Notes under the pieces: model-generated | The model's database searches: none | What the model saw: the letters and a program-made list of their open reading frames with translations, nothing else | What the model was told of the DNA's origin: nothing | Shown here: positions 41,403 through 53,307 of the stretch, in pieces | How the letters are laid out: every line of letters begins with the position of its first letter | How positions within the stretch are numbered: the first letter of the stretch is position 1 | Program-made: the position numbers and the translations under genes | Assembly (NCBI GenBank): GCA_963855995.1 | Contig: OY979716.1 | Location: 39,433,318-39,497,317, forward strand | From: Muricea muricata | Taxonomy: Eukaryota > Cnidaria > Anthozoa > Malacalcyonacea > Plexauridae | DNA length: 64,000 nucleotides | Reading direction: 5' to 3'

Positions 41403-41957
41403 AGTCTTGCATTTCAAGCGACGTTGAAGTTAATGAGGTTATTGAGGCTGACCCAATCGATGTTTCTGATCGTTTGGTGACTACAGCAGACGTTTATGGT
41501 AATAAAATAATAAAAGCAAGACTGTAATTATGACCAAATCAGTGTTAAAAATGTTAAATTATAGCATGTTAGTGCTTTAATATAACATCACATCATTTAA
41601 TGAATTGGACTATAATTGTCGTATACAATCAATTGCATTTATACTAACGGCATTGTAGCTATTTTTTATAATCCTATGTATTGATTAGGCAGTGGTGAGT
41701 CATCATCCAGTGCACCACCCATTGAATTTCCATCTATACCAGTCCCAATCTACATGAACACTAATCCAAGCCAACCAAAGCTTCCAAGAAAACGTCCTAA
41801 AACCCAGGGTGAGATGCGCGTTGATGTTCCAGAGCTACATGTAGAGGTTTTGCAGTTGGAGCTTAAAATACAACTCCTAGAAAAAAGGTTACAAAAGGAT
41901 AAAAATGTTGTAAATCGATTTGAATGCCCTATTTCTCCGATACATTTCAAATTCTAA
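41403..41957 (+). CDS. Harbinger-2 Myb-like partner protein, C-terminal exons
   Basis: Two exons (41403-41498 and 41689-41957) join in phase: SSDVEVNEVIEADPIDVSD, then SAPPIEFPSIPVPIYMN, a basic PKLPRKRPK stretch and a coiled coil (VEVLQLELKIQLLEKRL), stop at 41957. This resembles the C-terminal exon of the Harbinger-1 Myb-like protein (proline linker, basic cluster, leucine coiled coil). The Myb/SANT exon is missing or upstream and unrecognised. The gene converges with the Harbinger transposase at 45533-42705, the same layout as Harbinger-1. Confidence 0.6.
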
Positions 41958-42704
41958 ATTACTGTGACTATGCTAGACATGCTGTAGTGATTTTTTGGCC
42001 TGTACATAGCCTAGGTCCTACCTGGCCAGTTTGTATCATGGGCTTGAAGTGCTATGGCAACTGATCGTTTACCTGGGTCGTGCCAAAGAGGAAAAATCCT
42101 ATTCACACTAAACAAATTGGGGTCCAGGCTAGGTGACCAAGTCTAGGCCAAAACGTAGCTGCAGTGTAAACGTTGCCTGGGTTACTTTGATAAAGACATG
42201 TTTAAGAAAATTTTAGTTAAAGATACGGTACAGTACGTTCTGCACACAGTGTGCATACATACCTGTAGCATAGTTTCAGTCATGACATGTTACCAATTCA
42301 ACTAGCTTTTGTCTTGTGCTACCTTGGTAATTTATTTTACAAGCAAACAGAAAAATATCCATATTGCAATGCATGAGATGAATTTTGTACTCAGTACATG
42401 AAATTAATGGTAAGATGTTCTTGAAAATCTTAACATCTGTTGCATCAGGGTCGAGACATTGCATGTATATTAGATGAAGTATAAAGAAAAAAAATTAGAG
42501 AAGATGGTGGTTAAATCACATTGAAGGCATGTAACTTGTAAGAGTTGTGTTATATTTGTATCATTAAATTATTATCCTCAACTGTGGTCTCGTGAGTAAT
42601 TGTAAGAATAGAATTTTTTAAAGTTCATAATTTGGCAACAAAAAGGTAGACAAAGCCAACACATGGAAACAGACAGTACCATATCTTTATGCCAAATATG
42701 TTTG
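41958..42704. other. Spacer of Harbinger-2
   Basis: A+T-rich sequence between the convergent genes, probably 3' untranslated DNA; a short TCATGACATG motif recurs. Nothing else is seen. Confidence 0.4.
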
Positions 42705-43280
42705 AGCAATCTAATCTTTGCCAGTTAGCCAATCACGTTCTACCTCTGGGAAATGCTCCTCTCCATTTTCCAGCTCAACCAGTTCATCTTCTTCTGGGTC
42801 AGGTTCCTGTCTTTCTTGGGCTATGTTCTGCAAGACAGCACATGCCCTAAATAGTGCAAACTGTATTTAGTTTCATCCTGAACAAACATAACCTAAATTA
42901 GTTAATATTAACTTTAAAAGCATAGCTTGCAGAGTTGTTGTAACAATCACCTGCACTTAAGGCCAACTCTTAATAAAATGATGCATAATCTTAAGCTTCT
43001 CGATTTCCCTAAGACTTTTTTGGGCCTACCTTATTTCAGAATGTACTGTAACACATGAAATCTTGTCTTCCAAATGCTAATAACACGTTCAACCAGGCAT
43101 CGTGTCTTCTTGTGGGCCCGTTAAATATTTTTTGCCAAGGTAGAACAGGGTCTATATAGGGTGTCATCAAGTATGATCTAAGGGCATAGCCACTGTCACC
43201 AAGTAATAAACTTTATTACATGAGTATAGAGATTTATTTATCGATAAGGCTGTGCGTAATAATCGTTCCAAATTAGCAAT

Positions 43281-43402
43281 AGCCAATCGGCATCAAGAAC
43301 GATAAAATTTCACTCGGTGAAAAATCATCGTTCACGGCCTTTGATTGGACGAACGATGTTTTTTCACCAGTGAAAATTTATCGTTCAGTGTTCTGATTGG
43401 CT
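43281..43402. repeat. Foldback inside Harbinger-2
   Basis: GCCAATCGGCATCAAGAACG and an inverted partner; the arms include CGATAAAATTTCACT. About 55-bp arms. Confidence 0.75.
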
Positions 43403-44194
43403 GACCCGAACGTGCAACACCTGCTCGCAGGCTAGTGTAAACATGGAGTCTGATTTTACAAGTATTTTTTTAACTCACCGAAAAGAGAGATTTAAGACAA
43501 TTTCACTGATAAAACAACCACCTAAAATCATAACGCCGACATTCGTGGCCTCATTAACTTGAAATAAACCTCATGGTTTCATTTTCAGCAAGAAAACAAA
43601 GCAATAAATGGTAAGAAATTCCATTTTAATATTTTGCTTGAGTATTTGTTTTTGTCAGTAAGATATATCCTAGCCTGCTCGCAGATCTTTATACACTCAT
43701 CTTTATACCAGCCTCGTCCCCAGGCCCAACCGTTACCGTTGCGTGGGTATTGCGAGGAAAACACAGTCGGAAACGCGCGGTCGGGCCTGGCAGAAAATGC
43801 AGAAAAAAGTGTATGATTCAACAAAAAAGTGATAAGATAGTATTTTGTTGAGACTTTCGTTTTCCAGTCGCGTGTGTTGGCCATACATGTGTTTGATAGA
43901 TAGAAGAGATTACCGAAAGCCTTAAGAAATCTAATCTCGAAGCTGCTCTTCTTCGCTTATATCGTCGAGGGGAGTTTCTATTAAACTTGGCAGTGGCTGC
44001 TCCACGCATTCCGCCATCTTGAATTCATTTTCTGCCAGGCGCTTTCGCTCCCTTCCCCCCTTTTTTCTCCTCGCGTGTTTCCCGCGCGCATTCACGATAT
44101 TAAATCGATATATACAATCCTATACACTTTTCCTGATTAGAAAATTAGAAAGCGCCTGGGAACGAGGCTATCTTTATACTCATATAATAAACAA

Positions 44195-44348
44195 ATTACT
44201 TCATGGTTGGTTCGTTTGTACGATTTTTATTATTCACTCGTTGTGAAGGATCGCTAAACTCACTCGTTCGCTGCGCTCACTCGTTCGTTTAACGATCCTT
44301 CACAACTCGTGAATAAAAATCGTACGCACTCACCAACCATGAAGTAAT
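44195..44348. repeat. Perfect-looking palindrome, 154 bp
   Basis: ATTACTTCATGGTTGG ... and its inverse at the right end, with CACTCGTTGTGAAGGATCG arms. The centre is CGTTCGCTGCGCTCACTCG. It sits in the same insert region of Harbinger-2. Confidence 0.8.
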
Positions 44349-45879
44349 CTCTATATCCTCAGTATTGTGTACATCCTCTTCTAAGCTTCTGCCAAGTGCC
44401 GAAGAACGAAAAATAAGTGAATAATGGCTTGATCCTGGCCACTTTGCCACCACATTTTTAAATTTCTCTGTTTAAATATATCAATATATCAAATGTATTT
44501 GTATTATAAAGTCACTTTGTATTATAAAGCTTTATTTATTACTTGTTTAGAAATTCTGTTTGATTTAAATATACTGTACAGTTGAATTGGATATTGTTGT
44601 ATTGAATTGACATGATATTTTGTGACATTTACATATTGACCCCCCAGCCGAAACATCCCAATACACTGACTATATAAATTATAAAAGGTTAACGGTAAAG
44701 TGTGCGCAGTGAAACCCACTGACATGTCAATTGTCAAATAACATGTATACTATAATAACACTTTCAGAGCAGTCTTGAAATAAGAATTTACTGTAACTAA
44801 AGAGAATTTTGACACCTTTTTTAAATTTTGATTTTCAATTTAACAGCCATGACCATTTAGGAAGATATCTTCTTTCCGAACCAGCAAGAAATTTTTGAAA
44901 TTCAGAATCGATTTTAAATTTAATTCATAAGCAGTTGCGTAACTTCCGTTTTTGGGTAAACTGTTTGTGTGTTTTTAACAATTTATTTTGATACACTTAC
45001 TTTGGTCATCACAAATCGTTTATGCTATGATAATTCTTGCGGTTAATGAAGTTTGGCTCATTTTGGCTTGGTGCCTGTAAATGGATGTGCCTGCCGTCAA
45101 TGCATCCAATTACGCAAGGAAAACTCGGAATATCAAACATTTCCGCTCGTATTGAGTTTTGGTCCTCGATTGTAGTTGAGAACTTCATCTATTGTTTGTG
45201 CTTACTTGCAAGAGCAAGTGACACTTTCCAAACAATTATGGACATGGGTATCACCTATTATTTGTAGGAAGCTGCCAGTAGCAAAAAATCTCAGTGCAAT
45301 GAGCAACTGTTGCCCGGTGGAGATCGCTTGGTTTCGCCTTGTTGGTGGTCTCACTTCGTCCTCAATGAGTCGCGCTATGAAAAGCACGAATTCTCAGCCA
45401 AAACGATAGCGTTTTAAAAGTTCTTCATTTGCGAAGTCTTCCCAGAGAAGATGACCTTTAAAAACTCTAGGTAAGCGTTGCCTTTCGATGTTATTTTGCT
45501 CATAAAAATTGATCACTCTTACAGCCGCCATTTTTAACTATGTTTTAAATAGTTAACTATGCGCTTTGGGGATAGTTAATTTTAACTACTTTTTAACTAC
45601 AGTTAACGCTAACTACTTTTTTAGACAACTTTACTACTTTTTGGGCAGTTAAAAAGTAGTTAAGAGTTTTCTACAACCGGCCTCTGTAAGTCTATATGAA
45701 TTACAAAGTTGGTGGATACAAATAGTGTCATATTTTTATACTTTAAAATATTGAAACAAAGAAAAGTGGTATTTCAGTCGAAAATACAGAAAAGACCTGC
45801 TTCATTACTAGAAATGTATGCTAAAAAACCAAGGGAGTTACGTAAATGTTATTTTATCTTGTTTCACTTGCCGCAGACG

Positions 45880-46960
45880 AGAGAGTTATGGATGCATCGA
45901 AGGACGGCCATTTGATACGACCTGTTCTACTGTTGTAGAACACAACAGTATTCCTATTCTAGCTACTATAGGCTTATTGTTGTGTTTAGCGACAAACAGT
46001 GGTATGAAAATTTCTGAGTAACTAGAGCAACATTTGTATCACTATTAGAAGAAATACGTGAACATGTATCTAGAAGAGATACAATAATGAGAAAATTTAT
46101 ACCTGTTGAGCGTTGACTGATACTAATCCTTTATTACCTGGCCTTGACGGCAGAATACATGACAATTGCAGATCGTTTTGGTGTTTCAACACCTTTTGTT
46201 TGTATTTGCAAGATTGATAAAATTCCCACATGGAGAAGAACTTGTGGAAAATAATTAACAATTATGAGAAAAAGTGGGGAATAACCATGTGTGCGGGTGC
46301 CATTGATGGAACTCATATTCCAATCCTTGCTCCTGAGGAAAGTCATTTGGTTTATGTAAATACGGATACCTCAGCATTATCATGCAAGCAGTGTTGGATT
46401 CTAATTATATATTCAAAAATATTGTCATAGGCTGACCAAGCAGTGTTCATTATTAAGGTCTTATCCAATTCATCAATCTACCAAAAGGGCAACATTGACC
46501 AGCTCTTTCCTAAGGTACTCACAAAAGAAATTCAAGGCAAGGATGTATCACCTTTTATCTTTGGTGATCCAGCTTATCCATTACCATCTTGGTTTATAAA
46601 ACCATATCAAGTAAGTTCCAACTCTACTACTTATTCAACTATTCTCTCAGTCGTTCCAGAATGACTGTAAAGAATATATTTGGCAGATAGAAGAGTAGAT
46701 TTGGCAGGTTTTTGAAAGGTGGTGACATGTGTGTTATATCAGTCGTTCCAATGACAAACGCTTCTTGCTTCCTACACAACTTATGCAAAATGCAGAACGC
46801 TAACGTCCTTACAGAATGGGAAGAGAAAAATGTACCTGTAGAGGAACCTATATGTAGAACCCATATGTAGAACCCATATGTATAATGATATTCTGGCTAC
46901 TGATGCTGAGAACACTCGGGCAGCTTTGACGGATTTTTTTATGGCACAGCAACTTTGAAA
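45880..46960 (+). pseudogene. Harbinger-3 transposase relic
   Basis: On the plus strand, in several frames: TRATFVSLLEEIREHVSRRD (about 46025-46080), LYYLALTAEYMTIADRFGVS (about 46120-46190), KKWGITMCAGAIDGTHIPIL (first D, about 46270-46330), SIYQKGNIDQLFP, FIFGDPAYPLPSWFIKPYQ (about 46558-46615) and SCFLHNLCKMQN. This is the HARBI1-type order. Stops near 46116 and 46665 and several frame changes make it dead. It lies head to head with the end of Harbinger-2 at 45682 but is a different subfamily. Confidence 0.7.
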
Positions 46961-47774
46961 CTGCTAACTGTAAACTGTGCTCAAGTATATCCATAGGCTC
47001 ATTGAGATGCACCATTTAGCTAATACATGCTCGGTCATTAAAACAATAACACAGGAAAAATGGTGTCAAATTGAGTGCTTTAGTTGCAGAAAATGGGAAA
47101 TGAAACAGGATTGATGGTCAGGAGGAACATCTCGGATGGTCCCATCAAGGATGTACTGGAATATTTCATGCAACCTGTCATGGATGTGGGAAAGGTCCAC
47201 ATCTGCAAACTCATTTACAAAGTGAGTGTGCTTGTTCATGGCAGTCTTGGATATCTTTATGTTGACTTGTTTTACACTGTCCATTGTAAAAAACTTATCG
47301 ATTAGTGTAAAATTCCAGTATCACCACCACCATCATCATCATTCATTTTATTGTTAGTTCATTTCTGTCTACAACTAACTTGTGTGATAGAGGGCTTACC
47401 ATCACAAAGCATTTTCTCATGAGTTATTTTTTTTAATTACTGTCAGCCTGTAACACAATATCATTGTGTTTGCCAATCATCCAAAAACATCTCGTGTTGT
47501 TCAATTCAAACATGCAAGTCCACAAAATGCTGTGTAATCTTGTTTCATATATTCTCGAGCAATTAATTCTGGTAGCAAGAGGAGAAATGAGTAATTTGCT
47601 CCATTAAGTTCATTTTCACTATTATGTCACAAACTAATTACAGTATGCTCATCATTAATCATTATATACCCCTCATAACCACTTCTCATAATGTTACTCA
47701 GAGCACATTATAGTCTGGTGGCAGTTCTCAAAATTATCACGTTTGATGGAAATTTCGAGTAGAAGCAGGAGACA
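46961..47774. other. Spacer with one conserved-looking minus-strand ORF
   Basis: The minus-strand ORF 47284-47066 (72 codons, HIHDRLHEIFQYILDGTIRD) looks protein-like but I cannot name it. A short (CAC/CAT) run lies at 47322-47345. The rest is A+T-rich. Confidence 0.35.
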
Positions 47775-50700
47775 GGGTTTAACATGACCGCTTTGTAATC
47801 CTTTTTAAGGATATTGCTGTTTCCAGCTTCAAATATGGTTCATAAGGGTGTTAAGGGGGCTTTAATTCGGGCATTTGTTTCTTGAAAATGAAAACGAGGC
47901 TGAGTTAAAAAACCATTTAAAGCCAGAAAAAATGTTTCCTGGTCTGTGTAAATGGCCTTACAACTATTCCATGCATGGAAATACTTAACATGCACCAAGA
48001 TTGAAGCAAAATATTTGTCACGTGACCTGGCAGATTGATCACGTGATTCTCAAAAATTTGCTCAATAACTTACTTTACAGTGCCAATTTTCATGTTATGG
48101 AAACAAATCCCGGTTCATAATGAAAAATGAAATGAAATTCGGATGCACAAATTCATAAATTTTGTAATTGCTGAATACTTTAATAACAACTCAAATTGTG
48201 ATTATGTGACAAAATGATATATGTGACTGAAATTTAATTGAACATTCAGATCACTTGAATGAATTGAGGTATATTAACGTGTCTTATTCTCGAGAGTTCA
48301 GCGTGAATGTTTTATTTGTCTAAGATTGTGTTTAGGCAGTTATCACCACAATTTTCAAGCTTTCGAGCACTTTTAGGATAGGTGTACACATGTACATCTT
48401 CGTGTTCCACATGACCACTCAGTGGAACAACCACAGCACGCTAGCTGCACGGAAGGTGCTGAGACTGCTTCTTCAGTCGTGAGTGGGGGCTTCAGAATGC
48501 CGTTATCAAAATTCCATCTTTTCTGGACTTGGAAGAACAGGGCACAGTTCCAAGGCTTTCTTCCATATGAACGTCTGCAATTGCGCATGCCTGATGTGGA
48601 GAAAAAATTGCATTTTGAGTAGCTGGTAGAGAATCCAAGCTTTTAGTTGCTTGTCTAAATGACGCCACTCTCTCGTGGTTGATGGGCACGTTATTTATAT
48701 TTAGATTGTAGAAATGGTACACAAAGGTTTCCGCACAGAAAGAACTTGGTTATTTGCGATGCTTTCTCCACCAAGATGTTCCAGCAGGTGATGTTTATCG
48801 AAAACGATGCAGATTTTTACCAATACCAGCAAACTGATCAGTCGTGTCGAAATTGCCAACAGCGATTCTCTTATGTCTTCCGTGACGGGGATTTGGTGTA
48901 TTGGTATATAGCACCTCTTCCTCGCTGTGCCCGAGAACATCCATAGAACTTCACAAAGATGGGGCTTGTGAGCCATGAGAAGCAGGAACTCATCAGTGTT
49001 GTGTGATATTACATTGATCTGCTGACTTCCTTGTAGTGTAGCATCCCTGGCATGTAAAACAGCGAGTATCTGCCTCCTCCTGGTCGGACTCGAGTCCGGA
49101 GACATCTCGACCAATTGAACTCCACGTCTTTTTGAGTCATTGAAGCCTCCACTGACAACTAGTTCTTGACGAGGGAGTTACTGGCAATTTTCAGACAGCA
49201 GTGTGCAAAGGGAATGTGCCAGACATACCTTATTCTCATTGAAAGTAACAAATCTGGCCCAGTTTCCAATTTTCTGGTCACGGCTTTCAACCTTTCTCTT
49301 AAATCGTTTACCCAATTACCTTTTTAGCCTTTCCTCTTCGGACAAGTCGCTCCTTTAATGGGGTTATCCAAGTACCGATCAAACACCATTATATCAACTC
49401 TGATGCATTTATCAGAAAAGTGCGACAGAACATACAACTGGAACTTGTCACAACATTCGCCGAGCTTCGTGGATTTCCCCTGGTTTCCAAATGCCTGTAC
49501 GAAAGCCATTCCATCTATGATGGTACCTATTTCATTTACGTTTGTAGGATGGATTTGCGTTTTGTTTTCTTGTAGTATATGACTCAAATCAGCCTTGCTT
49601 GTACAGTTTCTTAGCTTTCCATCTATGGTAGTTATCGATAGTGGAACTGTTGAGAGTTCACGTTCCAGTAAAGCATCAACGACGTCAACTTCTCTTCCCG
49701 ATTTCAATGCAACTACGGCTCTTCGGAAAAGATCTCTGTCCGCCATGACAGACACTGTTTTGTCTTTGTTGACTTTCACATTGACAGAGTAGAGTGTTTC
49801 AAACGTCTTGAGCTTTTGTTGTCTGATCTTGTCATGCAACTGGGTTTCTTTCTTTACCAGTTCTTCTTGAATAAAGGCTCTAACAGCTGCTACTCCTAAT
49901 TTTTGTGCCTGCAACACATCGTTCCTGATATCATCTGAAGCTACATCACCAAGTTGTAACAGCTACCAGGTCAGTTGTTTGTCGAAATACGTCGTAACGC
50001 TCAAATTGGTCCTGTTACGACCAGTGCCTTTGTGATCACTTCCATCCGTCCTCATGACGATAAACATGGCTTTGGTATCTTCTGAAAGCTGTGCTCTCTT
50101 GTTGCACGTGATGCACCAGCGAACTCTTGCTGCGTCTGATCTCGTTATGCCAACTAAGCCTCCAGCTACTTTTCCAGCTCGATTTACATGCTCTAGAGCT
50201 TGGCCGTCTTTGACCTGGTTGAATTCATTCGTAGTCTCCTTAGTAACGAAATCTCCTTCCTGCAATCCCTGACACACTTCTGGAGCGGTTCGTTGGAACA
50301 TTTTCATATCGGCATGGAAGACTGTACCCCATCTGAAATAGTTCACGTGATCAAATGCCGCAAATCTGCAGCATTTCAGAAAATGACGACAGAAAGAGAT
50401 CCCAATTACCTTTTCGTATCGCCCTCATGAATCGGAGAAGAATTGAGACCAGCCGCATATAGGTTGTCCAAAAGCAAAATGTCGCATCATCCTTGTACCA
50501 TGTATCAAATTCTTCAAAGAATCCCAGAGTGTCAGTAAAGTTTTCCAAAGCCGAGATATAAGCCAGTTGCTTTGACTCATCATCTTCAGAGAAAAACTCT
50601 TCTGCCAGTTGTTTCGCTGGTTGCTGTGAATAACTGTAATCGTCTTTGCTATTTTCTTCACACCAGGTTTCAAACAGGGGCCACAACACTCTCCAGAGGA

Positions 50701-52890
50701 CTTCGAAAGACAAAACAAATCTTGCCTTTCAGGATGTTGTTGGAAGTGAGCCAACAACAGTTGTCTTTTTCATGACTATTTGACATTGCCTGATCGAAAC
50801 CACACCGTCCAGGAATAGTTTCTACTTCAGCCGCTGTTGCGCCATTCGGGATAAACTCCACGCCAAATCTTCTCTGAACGCATCATTTATCAGTCGTTTG
50901 TCGGGTGCATACCTGACTCGTTCACGGCATTGGAAAGTACTGGTTCGGGTTTCTCGCTTAATACCATGTTCACAGACTCTAGCTAATGAAGATCAAATTA
51001 ACATTAAGGTTTCTTCCCAAATTAGTATTAAGGTTGCATGAAATGTTCGCATTCCACTCAAGGTCTCTTCATTAATGTCTATGTTATCAATAGCATAACG
51101 TGTATAATTTGAATGTGAGTTTTCTGTGAAGTTACGGGGAGCAGTCACGTTACCGTTGGTGTTGTATCTACCAAATGTATCATCTGCGATGGCATTGTCT
51201 AATCTTAGGGCTGTCTCAACTTATGGAATGTCCCACAGCGTGAAAATGTTCAACAAATTCTTTCGATCGAGTGGCCTGGTAGAGAGTTAACCAATCCCAA
51301 CGTGTTTGGGAGTATAACATGCAAATCAGCATATATAAGGCATCTGGGACAACTGCTGCACTCGGCATAACTAGTTACAGTACCTATGGACTCTTGATCA
51401 GGTACCGGTGTAACTTTAATATCATGACGAACTTTTATGGCCACACAGAAAAGCCAGCGTAGCAACTCCGTGTCGAGGTCTGCGTCTTTCAAACGCATCG
51501 TTTTCCTGAGTTTCCTGAAGCAATGACTGCAGTGTTACTTCTCCTAAGTCAGCAGATAATATGAGAAACGATTGAGAAGGGATCAGTGGCTTAATAAAAA
51601 CTACTTTATCTCCAAGACAATCCTTATTCTGGTCCTAAACCTGTCACGTTTGTTTCTGGTTCAATACCATACTCTGAATGATATCTTCTGCAAAAATGTT
51701 CCAAGCAGACTTCAAAGAATGTACATTACCCTTCGAGACCCCAGACTAAAGTACAGACATAACTTCCTCATCAAAGACAAAACAGCTTTCTCTTAGGGTG
51801 CTGTTGAGCAGTTGCTCTTTGAAAGTTGGCGTTTTACTTTAGGTGATATTTCTCTTCGTCAGCAATCAAATAATTTGTACTAGCTAACCTGCGACTCATC
51901 ACTGGATTTAAGACAGCATTTTCAAATATTTTTTGTGATGTTCCAAATGTTTGAACTTCGTTTAACGTTAAGCCTCTAACATTGTCTTGGAAAAACATAC
52001 TTGGACTAATCTATTCGATCAACGAGAGATCTTGTCAGACTAGGTTGACGTAGCGATTGATAGCGATGTAGCGAAGTGTGCTTCGTTAACTTCGGCATCT
52101 TGCGTTTGTCTTACAGTTACACGATTCTGAAGACGCTGGGTGTGTTCTTTATTTATAAAGCAACTGTAACAACTTGGTGCAAAAGCATTTGTTTGTCGCT
52201 TTCACTCAAGTTCACGTTCTTTAATCTACATATGGTGTCTTGGAAAGAAAGATCACTGCATTTTTCTCGAATACCTGCACACTCTACAACACGTTCTATA
52301 TCTCTGCAGAAGCCTGAAAAAGTAGGAATTTCTTTGCTGGACGCTTTATTCTTTGGCGAATAAAACATCTTTTTCAGTAAACATGGTACGAACAAGCTTG
52401 CAATGAAGTTCTGGCCATTTAATAAGTCCTAGATCTACAATCTCACATATTGTTAAATTTTATACATCATTTTCCATATGCTTTAAGATCACTTTCCAAC
52501 TGTAGAATTACTATAAGGATTTGTTGTTTACGACGACAGGCGCCATATGGTAGTATTAAAACTGTGATTTGTTCCCATAATATGAAAATTGGCATGATAA
52601 AGAAACTAATTATTTTTCGAGAGTCACGTGATCAATCTACCAGGTAACGTGACAAACATGTACCTTCGATTTGGATAAATGTTAGTAAATTCATGCACTA
52701 AATGGTTGTAAGGTGATTTTCACGGTCCGCGAAACCGTTTTTTTTCCCACTTTTAAAACGGTTTTTTTAACTCAGGCTCTTTTTTATGTTGGATAAACAA
52801 ATGTTGGAATGAAAGCCCCTTTCACACCCTTATAAACCATATTTGAAACTGGAAACAGTGATATTCTTGCAAGATGCTCATTTTAAGCCA
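47775..52890. mobile_element. DNA transposon with about 300-bp inverted ends, unclassified
   Basis: The left region 47775-48110 and right region about 52560-52890 are inverted copies at moderate identity. Shared blocks include CTTCAAATATGGTTCATAAG, TGTCACGTGACCTGGCAGAT, AGATTGATCACGTGATTCTC and ATTTTCATGTTATGGAAACA. Exact ends and target duplication were not fixed. The interior holds a minus-strand protein family (48373-50760) seen in many cnidarian genomes, in my recollection, as uncharacterised multi-copy genes. I cannot assign it to a named superfamily. Confidence 0.65.
48373..50760 (-). pseudogene. Transposon protein of unnamed family ('HEADTR/CXC' type)
   Basis: The blocks in minus-strand order are RLVSILLRFMRAIRKGNWDL; DHVNYFRWG with DGQALEHVNRAGKVAGGLVG (about 50500-49970); KIRQQKLKTFETLYSVNV, STVPLSITTIDGKLRN, IIDGMAFVQAF and VFDRYLDNPIKGA (49917-49324); ARFVTFNENKVCLAHSL; QILAVLHARDATLQGS, NVISHNTDEFLLLMAH and SGTARKRCYIPIHQI (49110-48800); SLPATQNAIFSPHQACA, and a cysteine-rich end (CCGCSTEW..C..RRC). 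The order matches an uncharacterised cnidarian family that usually reads HEEADTR before LLHA and ends in a CXC-like region. Frame changes near 50350, 49930 and 49300 and stops show decay. I do not know its function; a transposase or nuclease role is inference. Confidence 0.55.
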
Positions 52891-53307
52891 TGTCCATCGA
52901 AAATGGAAAACATAAGAATTATTATCGAATGCTATTATAGAAAATAGGATGACATGTATGCTCTGTTATGTGACACAAACATCAATCCTAATGATGATAT
53001 CATTTTGAATACTAATTTATGACAATTTTCCACGCTAATTACTTTCCTTGCCATATACTGAGGGTATTGCTACTTTCCTTGGCTTGACTATTACAGGTAG
53101 ATGCATGCTTGACAGGAGCTAAGGGGAATTATTTTTGGTCTGAGATAGTGTCAAGTAGAGGTGTGCGTATCATTATTCTTTGTCGAGAAAAATCATACTT
53201 GAAGATTACATATTTTAGGGAAATATTTATGATAGAATGTTGTCTGTGGAGGGGTACCTTACTGGAGACCCAATTGGATGACAAATTTTAACCCTAATCA
53301 TCCTTAC

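Larger units (their letters stand above)
42705..45533 (-). pseudogene. Harbinger-2 transposase, broken
   Basis: The start MAAVRVINFYEQNNIERQ at 45533 is followed by LLWEDFANEELLKRYRFG, IARLIEDEVRPPTRRNQAIS and LLIALRFFATGSFLQIIGDT (to 45202). Then FPCVIGCIDGRHIHLQAPS (first D, about 45100) and FINRKNYHSIN. The last part (43206-42705) has LLLGDSGYALRSYLMTPY, a decayed region where the catalytic E block should be, and ACAVLQNIAQERQEPDPEED. The segment with the second D is not found, and 43215-44365 is filled by foldbacks. These losses make it inactive. The right end near 45682 (CTACAACCGGCC) matches the GGCCGGTTGTA-type end of Harbinger-1. Confidence 0.8.
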
